A stretch of DNA of 64,000 bases from Rhizomys pruinosus (lineage: Eukaryota; Chordata; Mammalia; Rodentia; Spalacidae), in the NCBI GenBank assembly GCA_009823505.1, contig VZQC01013833.1:1020435-1084434 (forward strand). Reading direction: 5' to 3'. Shown one piece after another: positions 35,166 through 46,104 of the stretch. Every line of letters starts with the position of its first letter. The stretch's first letter is position 1. The position numbers were made by a program, and so were the translations under genes. The notes beneath the pieces were generated by a model. The model was not told where the DNA came from. It saw only the letters and a program-made list of their open reading frames with translations, and did no database searches.

Positions 35166-36071
35166 CATTTTATGTAGATATATGAAATTGTCTGCCTAGA
35201 GTAAACTTTGTAGCTTTCAATCGTTTGTGGAATATTTTGCCCAAGTTAACATTTACAGAAGCAAGAAAATGTTATCCACTTAATTTCCACAAAATCTGAT
35301 TTGCAATCTTAGCCATCATAATAGTTATGATCTGCGAGTTGAATAATGGCAACATTATTAAGTCATAGTACAACTTCTTGTTAAAGTGCTGCTTAGAGAA
35401 GAATTTATATCTGCAAATGAAAAGGAATGTCTGCTCTAATCTTTACATTTAAAATGGTAAAACATGAAGTACAAATAAAATAGCGGTAAAATCAAAGTAG
35501 CAGGTAGCAAACGTATTAACAAATGTTAAGTTGAAGAAAATCAAGATAAGTAAATATCTTCCCAGTTAAGAGATTAATAAAATTAAAAATACACACTAAT
35601 CTGAAAAATAATAAAAAAAGCAGAAAGGAAAGAATATGGAAGAATCACCATTCATGTGGATTCTGCACAATGGTAAGGCATTGTTCTAAAAAAAAAAATA
35701 CACTGATTTTCAAGAACTTCAAACAGATAAATTTGTTCCTTGACCTCCATATATTTAAAATAAGAATTGTTTTTTTAATGAAAGAAATTCCAAATTTTTA
35801 CAGTGTAAAAAAATATTACATAACTAAAAGCACTAAATAAATAAAATCAGAAAGCAGTCTGATTGAATAAAAATTAAACATCAGATTCATGATATGTAGT
35901 GACAACAGCTTGTAAATAATTTATAGCAATAAATGCTTATATAAGAAAATAAACAGTGAGTATATGTGGCACAGCAACTTTGGTGACCTTACCTGTCTGA
36001 AGAATGCTAAAGAGAGAGGACATGACAGGAAGAAAGTGTGTGAGGTTCCTTACTACCTTTAAGAACATACA
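35166..36071. other. AT-rich DNA, nothing recognised
   Basis: No ORF, repeat or RNA gene supported; several A-runs. Confidence 0.5.
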
Positions 36072-36234
36072 GGGGACTGGAGAGATAGCCTAGCGGTTAA
36101 GAGCACCGACGCTCTTGCAGAGGACCCGGGTTCGATCCCCAGCACCCACACGACACGGGTGCACAGACCTGCATGCAGACAGTACATTCATACACATACA
36201 AAGATAAATAATAATTAAAAAAAAAAAAAAAAAG
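36072..36234 (+). mobile_element. B2-type SINE with internal deletion
   Basis: Head and tail are near-consensus, but the middle of the element (the roughly 85-100 bp between 'agcacccaca' and 'cgacacgggtgc') is missing. The deletion ends share 'ca/cac', so a short-repeat-mediated deletion is possible. Confidence 0.92.
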
Positions 36235-38080
36235 AACTAGCATTGAGTCCCAGCTCATAAAACTGCCATTACCTCCAAGTAACACTGGTGTGAGGGCCAA
36301 GCTGGTTATGTATTGCATTCTCATTAGAAACAAGTTTGAGCCGGCCATGGGGGGGGCGAGAAGAGTTTCGGGGCAGCTGAGCCTATGTTGGCCCTGAGGT
36401 TACAGGCCAGGTGATGTCCCGGTGCACATACCTTGGCCCTTGTTTCCTGGCGGGGGCACAGAGGCGCCCCAGCCTAGACCACCTGGCCTGTAGAAGGCGC
36501 AGGTGGCCATGGCTACTACTCTGGAAGTGCCTGGGCAGAGCTGAACCGAGCTGGCGGAGGCCACCAGAGTTTGAATTTCTTATACAAATAGAGCATATTG
36601 CCCACAATACCATCCTGGTCTAGGGGCAAATACTGCCTCCTAGTCTGGGGCCTATTACATACCTGGCTATACCCAAAGCAATTACTCCACAGAAGTTTCA
36701 AGTACTTATCCTTCACCTGTAACAGCCCAACCCCAGCCGCTCGTTAGATATATCCTCAGCAGGACTGTCAAACTGAAGCATCTCCTCTTAGGGGGCAGGT
36801 TCCAGGATATCCTGCTTCACAGAGACCTGGAATGACCTTGCCCCATTATCCTTATGGGGATTGTAACTTTACTGTGCCACAGTCAGGACAGACTGTCTGA
36901 CCACAAGAATATATATGGGCTTCTTCTGGTGCTTATGGAATAGGTGCCCATTACTCCTGGCCCTCAGCTGCACCCTCACCACCACCTGGGAATCTCTACA
37001 TGACAGAAAGTGTTTCACCATGGCCCAGCAAAAGTTCTCCACAGCCACCTCCATCACCACCACCCCAACAACCTAAGGATTCCATATACCCCTATAGCCA
37101 GTCGGAGCAAGGAATGAACCAACACAACTTTCCTTGCAGCGTCCATCAGTAGGAATCTTCAGGAGCAATGAACAATGATGATTCAGACCTTTTGGATTCT
37201 TCAGTCCAGTATAGTCCAGAGCCTCAGCTATATGGTACTGCCACTACCGAGCATCCCAGCAATCAAGTTCAAAGTAATAATCTTCCAGAAGAGTGTTTGT
37301 CTTCAGATGAAGGCCCTCTTCCAAGTATTAAGAAAATCATACATGTGCTGGAGAAGGTCCAGTATCTTGAGCAAGAAGTAGAAGAATTTGTAGGAAAAAA
37401 GACAGACAAAGCATATTGGCTTCTGGAAGAAATGCTGACCAAGGAACTTTTAGAACTGGATTCTGTTGAAACTGGGGGCCAGGAGTCTGTCCGTCAGGCC
37501 AGGAAAGAGGCTGTTTGTAAGATCAGGCCATGGAAAAGTTAGAAAAAAAAAAAAAAAGGACTATGAAATGATTTAGAATGAAGAGTAAGCCTGTTACTAA
37601 CTTGGCCAAAAAAAATTATTGAATTGGGTAGTTACCATCCTTTTGTGATGGGAAGCAAAACATTACAACTTTCCTTTGTCTTGAAACTCAGAGGAAAAAA
37701 AAAAAAATTGAAAAGCCTGCAAAGGAATGGAAGAATACTTTAGCTCTGATTTTTTTTTCAATTTTCAGATTAATGAAAATGATAGGAAACTGGAATTATC
37801 AACTTTGTCAAATAGACCCACTCCTTAAGAAATTCATGGACATCTGTAGGCTGCTGCTTATCAGCAGAAGAGAATATACTTTTAAGTATCAGGCTATCAT
37901 AAATAATATGAGATAAACAAGCTGATTTTGCAAACATCTGGATTGTCACATTTTTGCATATTGTGACTGCATATACTTCATGTTAAATTATATCTTAGAC
38001 TTTAGCTTTCTTGAACGTCTGTTTTATTTGCGGTTCACAAATATAGTAATTATTCTACTTCTTGGTACATTTTACAGATT

Positions 38081-38091
38081 ATGTATAAATT

Positions 38092-38122
<31 letters not shown>

Positions 38123-38340
38123 TTATTTATATAAATGTACTCTCTGCATGTAGGTTTGTGCAACTGTGTGGTGCAATGCTGTGGAGGTTAGAGAGGTTGT
38201 GGGATTTCCCTGGGACTGGAGTTCTCCTGGAATTGGAGTTACAGACGTTTCTCAGCTGCCATGTGGGTGCTGGGGATCGAACCTGGGTCCTTTGCAAGAG
38301 CAGTTGGCGCTCTCAACCACTAGGCCATCTCTCCAGCCCC
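38081..38340 (-). mobile_element. B2-type SINE, reversed, inside the Bag4 retrocopy 3' UTR
   Basis: Begins with (TTTA)n (38090-38123) as an expanded tail and ends 'ggccatctctccagcccc'. Confidence 0.92.
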
Positions 38341-39239
38341 AGAATATGTTTAATATAATTAAGTATTGACAACCAGATAGAAGGGCAGTTGTGAATGAAT
38401 TTTTATATCCTTTCACCACTTACAGAGTATAGAGAGTTCCTCAAGTAAATTGTCTCTCTTTTTGTAGCTTGTTAGAGTTCTTCCCACTTGTGTTCATAGT
38501 AGGAGAGGTGAATTTGGAAGTGTCATTAACACAAAAATGAAAATGTTTATGGAGATTTTACTTCTTTGCTTTTTCATTGTATTTGGATAAAGATCCACTT
38601 TAAAATTACTTTTTATGAAGTATATCTTTCGCTATAGCTGTTTCTATAATAGAGCCTTATGATAAAAACAGATGGCAAATTATATGCCACAGTGAGTAGA
38701 AATAATTACTACAAAAGCAACAAATATGATTATTTAACAATATTTTTCTCCATTAAATAGTTTCTGTGGAGTAGATATTAGCTTAATATATAGTTGATAA
38801 AGCAAAAGAAGATTCATGCTCAGGGAATGAGTCAGCCATAGCTAAAGTGGAAACTCTAACATGGTCTTCTAATATAGATTTGATCTTTATTTTACAAATT
38901 TCATAGAGTTGTCTGTTTAATAAAAATATGTTTATTATTAATAGTCATTTTAGAGCCAATTTAAGAAAGATATATTGAAAGGTTCTGAGCTGGCCTTGCC
39001 TAGTTATCCATATGTTGTTATACAGAGACAGGTAAAAATTTACTTTCAAATGTAAAGTGAGGTCTAATACAGATGTGCTTTTGCAAAAACCAGAGTTTCT
39101 TAGTATGGTGTAAATGTGTTTTTGTTTTTCTAGATTAAGCATATAAGTGATAAATAAATATATAGCCATCTCTTCTATTCTTATATACCACTCATATTCA
39201 AACATATGATGAGAAGAAATAAACTGAAAACATTGTCTG

Positions 39240-39475
39240 GGGGACAGGGGTGGGGTGGTGGTGCAGCTAAGTTGGTTGAGTTTGTCCAACATGTATGAAG
39301 CCCTGGGTTCAATCCCCAGTACTACTGGCTGCATAAACCAGATGTAGTATTGAGTACTTATAGTCTCAGCACTTAGAAGGTAGAGGCAGGAAGATCACAG
39401 GTTCAAGATTATCCTCAGCTATGTAGTGAATTCAAAGATAGCCTGGGATACATGAGATCCTGTTTCAAAAAAAAA
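39240..39475 (+). mobile_element. B4 SINE (ID-B1 fusion)
   Basis: A tRNA-like ID head ('gccctgggttcaatccccag') is followed directly by B1-like sequence ('gcacttagaaggtagaggca') and an A-run, the B4 arrangement. Confidence 0.8.
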
Positions 39476-39554
39476 AACCCAAAATATTGACTAGGTTTTA
39501 TGTTTTGGATGAATGATTCAAGATGTGATAATTTCATTCTAGAATCTCTCTTTT

Positions 39555-39770
39555 AAAAAAATACTTCTTGATTTTTGAGATAAAATTTCCTATAGTATTC
39601 CAGTCTGACTTTGAACTTGCTGTGTAGCTGAGGATGATCTTGAATTAATGATCCTTCTGCCTCTACCTCCAATTACACATGTGTCCTCTGGTTTATGTGG
39701 TGCCGAGATCAAAGACAGGGCTTTGTGCATCGAGTTAAGCACTATACTAAGCTATATCTCCAGCCTTGAT
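39555..39770 (-). mobile_element. B4 SINE, reversed
   Basis: B1-like part first ('ttttgagataaaatttcc'), then the ID-like head in reverse ending 'agctatatctccagcc'. Diverged. Confidence 0.7.
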
Positions 39771-40440
39771 TCTTTGACTTTGGGCCTAATACAGAAAGTT
39801 TTCTACAAAAATCAACAATTACACTTTAGAATAAAAATGTAGGAGGAGAATCCTTAATGCGATGTTACCAGTAAAGACAATGAAAAAATTAGAAAAGAGA
39901 GATTCTGCTTAATTTATTGATTTCCCAAGACGTCCTGTTTTTGCTTAAAATCTGCCCTCTCCTTTTACTATCTACTGGCAGATCTTGCTTGTGGCAGTTC
40001 CTACTGTGGTGTTCAAATGGTGATTTTCTATTTCTCTCATTTCTTCTACATGTAGTAATTGGAGTTCTTCTGTAAGAAAAAGTTGTGGCTTCTTGATTTA
40101 TATTTTAAATTATGATGAGATATGCAGGATAGGTACACACTTGGAACTTAAGATATAAACCTTGTTAAAATTATTACAGATACTAGTATCAAAGAAAGCT
40201 AAGTTGGCAACCTGCCTTTGAAAATGTAATGAATTTCAGAAGGAAATAGCATTTATGATTTGTAAAATTTGTTCAACTTTAGACTTAAGACTGACTTGAA
40301 ACTGAAGTCAATTTTCTTTTGAAATTTCAAATGTAGACTTTTTTAAAAGTGTCTAAATTTATATTACTTGGAGATAATTTTTGTTAGAAATCTTGAATAA
40401 ATTTACCTAGACCTCAAAAAAAAAAAAAAAAAAAAAAAAT

Positions 40441-40865
40441 NTTTTTCCATAGCTCTTTCTCAGAGGCTTGGCTAGCAGCCTCATGAAAGCTGCTAATGAG
40501 TGATTTGTGTAGGAGATTCTAGGAGCCAGGCTTCAGGCCAGTTTTGAAGACGAGAATTGATTCCCAGCTGAGATGTGCTCATGGAGTTGGTGTCTGCTTA
40601 GATCCTGGCTGCTGCTGTCATAGTAGACTTGTCCCTAGGGTGCTGGGGCAATGGGCTTCACTGTGCAAAAGACAGGTAAAGCCAGGCTTAGAAGCAAGAA
40701 ACCGTTTCCATAGAGACCAGTCAGTGCCCCAAAGGTCAATGAGAGTCTGCAGCCTTCCACACTGCATTGAGTAGCATCACATGGATCTCTGAGGCTCAGT
40801 GTTATAAATGAACACGTAGATTATCAGTTGGCTGGCCTGGTAGGTAAGTTTTTTTGTTTTTTTGT

Positions 40866-40908
<43 letters not shown>

Positions 40909-41218
40909 TGGCCCACCTATCCATCTTTGAGAAGAGTGTGGAAAAAGCTGGATGTTATGGTATATACCAGTAAGCTCAGCACTCAGGAGGCTGAGGTGGA
41001 AGAATCTTGGGTTTGAGCCTAGGCTACATAGTGAGATCCTTTTGTTTGGCTGAAAGAGAGGACCAAGTAACCAGGGGCTGAAACACAGCACAAATTAATT
41101 TTTTTCCTTCTGATTTGTTTGTCTCAGATATTTTGTCACAATGATAGAAAGCAAATTATTATTATTGTTGTTGCTGACATTACTATTTGGACTTTGTGCC
41201 TAGATGTTAAGTTTTATT
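40441..41218. other. N base, unassigned DNA and a B1-like fragment
   Basis: 40441 is N. 40442-40850 is moderately GC-rich without a recognised repeat. (TTTA)n lies at 40863-40910, and 40950-41060 follows B1 order at high divergence ('caggaggctgaggtggaaga'). Confidence 0.5.
40863..40910. repeat. (TTTA)n microsatellite
   Basis: About 12 uninterrupted units just upstream of a B1-like fragment. Confidence 0.97.
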
Positions 41219-41236
41219 CAAATGCATATTCTTTTT

Positions 41237-41512
41237 TTTTTTTTTAAACTAAAGACTTTTTCCTTTCTTTTTTAAACATTTATTCTTTTTTAAAATTTTA
41301 TTTATTTTTTATATGTATGAATGTACTGTCTGCATGTAGGTTTGTGCACCTGTGTTGTGCAATGCCGCGGAGGTCAGAAGAAGGCATCAGATTCCCCTGG
41401 AACTGGAGTTAAAGACGGTTCTCAGCCACCATGTGGGTGCTGGGGATCGAACTCAGGTCCTCTGCAAGAGCAGTCAGGGCTCTTAACCGCTAGGCCATCT
41501 CTCCAGCCCCTC
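41237..41512 (-). mobile_element. B2-type SINE, reversed, with target-site duplication
   Basis: Long T-rich tail then a full SINE ending 'ggccatctctccagcccc'. Flanking duplications 'caaatgcatattcttttt' (41219-41236) and 'caagtgcatattcttttt' (41513-41530) differ at one base. Confidence 0.93.
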
Positions 41513-41564
41513 AAGTGCATATTCTTTTTAAAAAATTTTTTAAATTAAAAAATTTTTTAAATAT

Positions 41565-41788
41565 TTTAAAAATTTTATTTATTTATTTTTATGTGTATGA
41601 ATGTATTTTCTGCATGTAGGTTTGTGCACCCGAGTCGTGCAATGCCACGGAGGTCAGAAGAGGGCATCAGATTCCCCTGGAACTGGAGTTAAAGACGGTT
41701 TTCAGCCTCCATGTGGGTGCTAGGGATTGAACCTGGGTCCTCTGCAAGAGCAGTTGGTGCTCTTAACTGCTAGGCCATCTCTCTAGTA
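41565..41788 (-). mobile_element. Second B2-type SINE, same orientation
   Basis: Full copy ending 'ggccatctctctagtaata'; it lies 50 bp beyond the previous SINE, separated by AT-rich sequence including that SINE's target site. Confidence 0.92.
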
Positions 41789-42975
41789 ATAATATCTTAT
41801 ATTCCAGTATCCACTTCAGTATTTCCTACAGCATGGCTACAAAGAATATGTGTTTGTTGGTTAATATATTAGCACACACTAAGTGCCACAATTTTCAATA
41901 ACAAAATTCTCATTTCCAGCAGATCAGTGCATGATACATGTATCTTTCTTTTATTTCTTTTTTATTAACATAGTTTTCCTATTCAGCCACGATTTGCTTG
42001 GAATCTGTAATCCTGTAATCCTCCCCCCTTACTTAGCCTTTTAATATGTTCAAAAATATCACTTTATTGGACTTGTCTCATGCCAGTTCAGATACTGACT
42101 GTGGAATGTTGACACAAAATTAGAGAACAAGACCTTTGCTAGGGATTAAGTATCATAGAAATAAAAGCAGAGTTTACACAGACAGCAGCACTCCACCTGA
42201 GGCCAGAGTCTGGGTAAACAGGGCCTGTCATACTTGACAAACATAAATGTCCTTCCACTTCACCTAATCCTGCCCTATCATTAGACCCTGGCTGAATTCA
42301 GAAGCTTGTGCCCTCAGGCAAGCAGCTCTCTTCAGCCATGTCAGACCCTGAAGGAGCTGGCTGCTGCTACCTCAGCACCCACTAATATTAGCTCAGGTAC
42401 CACATTACTATTGTGCCATCCTTCTCACCTACCCTTTACTAGAAGCCATAATCTACCACTTATACAACTTGTTACATACTCCTGTTTGTATTTTCAGACA
42501 GTTTTGTTAATAGCTCCCTATCTAATCATGTTGGCATTACATTTTTATTTTCACAAGTTGCATTTTTGTATTTTTATCTCTCTTTCAGTATCTTCTATCC
42601 TTTTAGTACTTCAATCAATATTGATTTACCTACATATCTATCTAATTCTACATATGTATCTAGCTGTGTACTTTTTAACTGAAATAAGTTTTGCATCCAT
42701 TATACACTTAACAGGTTTGCAGACTCTTTACTTGATAATAATCAATACATTATTATCCTATATATCTACTCCCAAAACTTCTAATAATCTCACACAGAGA
42801 CTTATAATTGCAAAAGCACACCACTACCATGGGGAAGACAGACACACACTGACTCACATTCACACACAAATCCCACAAACCCAAGCATAGACCTTATTTC
42901 TCCGAGGACTTGTCTTTTAGCTTCCAGTGCTCCTTTTCTCTGGATAAAAAGCAAAACAAATCCACAGATATATTT
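41789..42975. other. Unassigned DNA with a 194-codon open frame
   Basis: The frame at 42306-42890 (+) is among the longest in the window. It begins with a Ser/Thr/Pro-rich part, then about 90 residues of Leu/Ile/Tyr-rich hydrophobic sequence (roughly residues 45-145) that could form several membrane spans, then a His/Thr-rich tail derived from (CA)-rich DNA. I do not recognise it. The DNA is AT-rich with little codon bias, so a chance ORF is the default reading. No repeat was identified, though the upstream 'aaataaaagcagag' at 42160 could be an LTR polyadenylation region. Confidence 0.35.
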
Positions 42976-42989
42976 GTTTCCTATTTTTT

Positions 42990-43206
42990 TATGTGTATGA
43001 ATGTATTGTCTGCATGCAGGTCTGCGCACCCATGTCGTGCGATGCTTCGGAGGTCAGAAGAGGGTCTCAGATTCCCCTGGAACTGGAGTTCTCCTGGAAT
43101 TGGAGTTACAGACGGTTCTCAGCCACCATGCGGGTGCTGGGGATCGAACCCAGGTCCTCTGCAAAAGTGGTTGGTGCTCTTAACCACTAGGCCATCCCTC
43201 CAGCCC
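42990..43206 (-). mobile_element. B2-type SINE, reversed, with target-site duplication
   Basis: Full copy; perfect 14-bp duplications 'gtttcctatttttt' lie at 42976-42989 and 43207-43220. Confidence 0.95.
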
Positions 43207-43524
43207 GTTTCCTATTTTTTAATTATAGGCTCTTATTTGTCAATGCAATCGGATTGATTCCTTGACTGCTTCTACTTGTATTTCGTTAGCCTAACCACTT
43301 CAAAGATGCAAATCTGTGATAATGTCCTTCAAAATATATTCTTATGATCTGATGATGTGGCTTTTCATTTCATAAGCTACATATTATTTCTCAGGTATTT
43401 ACCTACATTTATTTCTTTGATAATTTATTTTCCTCATTTAAATCCTATTCTTATTTGAAAAGACATTCATATCTGAAAAATTACTAGTATTGTTTTGTAT
43501 AAAGAAAATTTTAATTTTTAATTA

Positions 43525-43700
43525 TGTATGTTTTTGTGTCTATGTGTAAGTATGTGCACATGAGTGTAGGTGCCTCAGAATTTAGAAGAGGGCTTTGGAT
43601 ATCATGCTTACAGCCTACAGATGTGGTTGCTGAGAACTGAACCTTGGTCCTCAAAAAAAGAGCTTTTAGCTTTGGAGCTAACTCTCACTCTTTGGCAAAT
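43525..43700 (-). mobile_element. Old B2/B3-type SINE, reversed
   Basis: 'gtgcacatgagtgtaggtgc', 'agaagagggctttggatatc' and 'gctgagaactgaaccttggt' keep the B2/B3 order at high divergence. Confidence 0.7.
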
Positions 43701-44816
43701 CCTTAAACATGTTTTTTCAACTTTTTGTTATGCTATTCAGTACCTCTTATGTGCTAAATCTTTCTGTGTGCTGAAAATTCAGTTGTGATTACAAAAAAAT
43801 TCTCATCTTAGCAAAACTGAAATTATTATAAGAAAGATATAAAAGTAATAAGATAAATGTGTAGCTACAGTTATGACTGACCAAGTACTATAAACTATAG
43901 GTACTGGTGCAATAGGAACACAAATGTTGAGTAACCAACCAACTTCAACCTTTAACTACAACCAACTGGTTGTAGTTAAGGCCTAGTTCACAATATGGAA
44001 CCAATTCATAATAAATTTACCCTCACCAAAGACCTGTGGCTAGACAAGTCCACAGGCAATGAGGAAAAACCTACTAGTATTATACTGGTAAGCAGACATA
44101 TTATACTAACTGATAAGGAGAAAATTCTTGCAACAGATGGGGATTAACACAGAGAAACAAACTGGTCAACATTCAAAGAAAAGAAGTTGATAGAGTACTC
44201 AGCCATACATGGTATGCCTATATCATGCCCTCTCTTCCCAAGGTTCAGGGATCGGTGTGGAAGAGGGGTTGATAAGATTATAAGAACATTGGCTAGAAAC
44301 AACATGGCCATCACCAAATGCTAAAGAAGACACGTATGAGGGACACAAATTATTTTGTGGAAAAGAACAGGAGTAAGCATTATCTTTGATCCCATGTGGA
44401 GCAGCTTAGATCATTAGAATCCTTAGAAGGTGGCTGTCAATGCAACAGAACTGACCACAGAGGAAAAAAAAATGGAGTAAGTATATTTTAACTTTCTTAT
44501 GTTTGATTATAATGAGACTCATAATTTCACATTATTTATCTCAATATGTATAAAATAAGTATTGTGATCCCATTTACAATGAAAGAATATGTTATTGTTT
44601 TTATTATTATTCATAATCAGACTTATTCTTTATTTAGTTCTCTACTAACAAATCCAAATAATGTTTGTCAATCATTAAATATGTGCCAAAATTGGGTCAT
44701 TTTCTTAGTGTAAAAAATAGAAAAATATCAATGAATAACAGAACAATTCATCTGCAACACTACACATAAGAAGGAAGAGAAATTATAAATAATTATAGCA
44801 GTGTGTGATTGGTTAT
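43701..44816. other. AT-rich DNA, nothing recognised
   Basis: Contains a small palindrome at 43952-43979. No gene or repeat supported. Confidence 0.5.
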
Positions 44817-45200
44817 TGTGAGGGTGTGAATTCCAGAAGACTGGTAGTCCATTAGAAATGTAGAGGCATCCAAGGCTGGTGGCACCTAGAATCCTGCTCT
44901 ACTGGCTGGAATCTTTCGTTGTGGAAAAATGGGCCATCACAGCATACTCAGGAATCTTCCACCCATTTGAAAAGCCAGAGACTTCTGCTAGATGCCCTAC
45001 CCCCACCCCCACTCACTGAATCCCTTTTTTAACTTATCTCTTAAATTCCCAGACCAGACACCATTCAGGGCCGGCTCTTTTTTCCCTGGAGCCTAGCCCC
45101 AAGTACCCTGAATTAAACTTTATTCCAGAGTGCCTAAAACTTATTTTTAGGGGGAGGGGCTCTTATTTTTGTCTTGGGGATCACACAATAACCTAACCTT
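44817..45200 (+). mobile_element. 5' LTR of the ERV1 provirus
   Basis: Begins 'tgtgagggtgtgaattcc' and shares 'gccagagacttctgctaga', 'cccccactcactgaatcc', 'taccctgaattaaact' and 'caataacctaac' with the 3' LTR. The shared 'aattaaa' may be the polyadenylation signal. Confidence 0.85.
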
Positions 45201-46104
45201 CTAGTGCCATGAACTGGGATCTCCATTTCACCTGCCCCACCACCCTCAGGGTAGACAGTAAGACCTCTGGTCAGACCAGTTACCTGGTGCAGGCTAGACA
45301 GCCCCCACCATCGATTTGGCCCAAAGTACCATCTCTTCTCCTCCTTCTAATTCTCTACTCTATCCTTGTGTGACTGTGAGTGAGAGTTAGTATGCATGGT
45401 ATGGTTCCGTGACTCTGACAGGCTATGGAATCTTATTGGACCCAAATCCACGGTTCTGCTGGAGTCATTTCACCTCATCCATACCCACCACATGGTGACC
45501 AAGGATGGGGCAGATATGTGTGAACCTCATAGTAAGACCCCTTAAGTCAGCCAGCCGGATGGGCATCTAAGTGAGGGGAGATATCATCTCCTACTCCACA
45601 TTACTGTGTGACCCTGTGTGTGTCCTGCCCCCTCTGCTTCAACATTTCATCTTTGATTTCTAAACTAATGCTTTCTGACTTTGTCTTCCCTCCATTCTAA
45701 TCCTTCACCTTTTTTTAGCCTCCCATTTTTCCATTTTCCTGTTTTTTTGAACTCTCCTGAGAACTGGTGTATCAGGGAGTTCCCAAATCCCGAATCCCAT
45801 CTGGACTGCTGTCTTCCAGGATGCCAGAGACAGAATCCGGACCCATTATTTTGTTGCCCCTTGTAAGTTCTGGGATGACAATTTTATAGTCCGATGGACC
45901 CGTTTTAGAGCCACCCCCACAATGGTCATGTGGGCCTGTGGACTCTGACCAACACTCCTGAAATTAAAGTGGACACATTCTAATCTTCAAAATGTGCTTC
46001 TGAGGCTAAAACCTTTACTTCCTTCTTACAAATCTTTGTTACTCTCTCTTTTTCTCCCTCTCTGCCTCTCCTTGTCTCTTCCTTACCCTCTCTTGACCCC
46101 TAAT
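45201..46104 (+). promoter_or_regulatory. Provirus leader with decayed phenylalanine-type primer-binding site
   Basis: 45202-45222 ('tagtgccatgaactgggatc') matches a tRNA-Phe-type primer site at about 15 of 21 positions by my count. The rest of the leader is non-coding with a C/T-rich part before gag. Confidence 0.5.

Larger units (their letters stand above)
36336..40440 (+). pseudogene. Bag4: Processed Bag4 (SODD) retrocopy with long 3' UTR and poly-A
   Basis: The parent BAG4 protein is a cytosolic co-chaperone whose C-terminal BAG domain binds the Hsp70 ATPase domain and which silences death-domain receptors such as TNFR1. Here the reading runs without introns from about 36336. N-terminal G/P/Y-rich segments are in shifting frames. 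About 35 codons are lost near 36560. The middle part includes IYPQQDCQTEA and PHYPYGD (36755-36860), a stop lies at 37150, and the BAG domain ends at 37540. From the ATG at 37168, 124 codons are open and include KKIIHVLEKVQYLEQEVEEF. A shift near 37525 removes the normal last ten or so residues. The 3' UTR is inferred to run to an AATAAA near 40397 and an A-run at 40416-40440, with SINEs inserted at 38081, 39240 and 39555. No clear duplication of the target site was found; an N follows the A-run. Confidence 0.9.
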
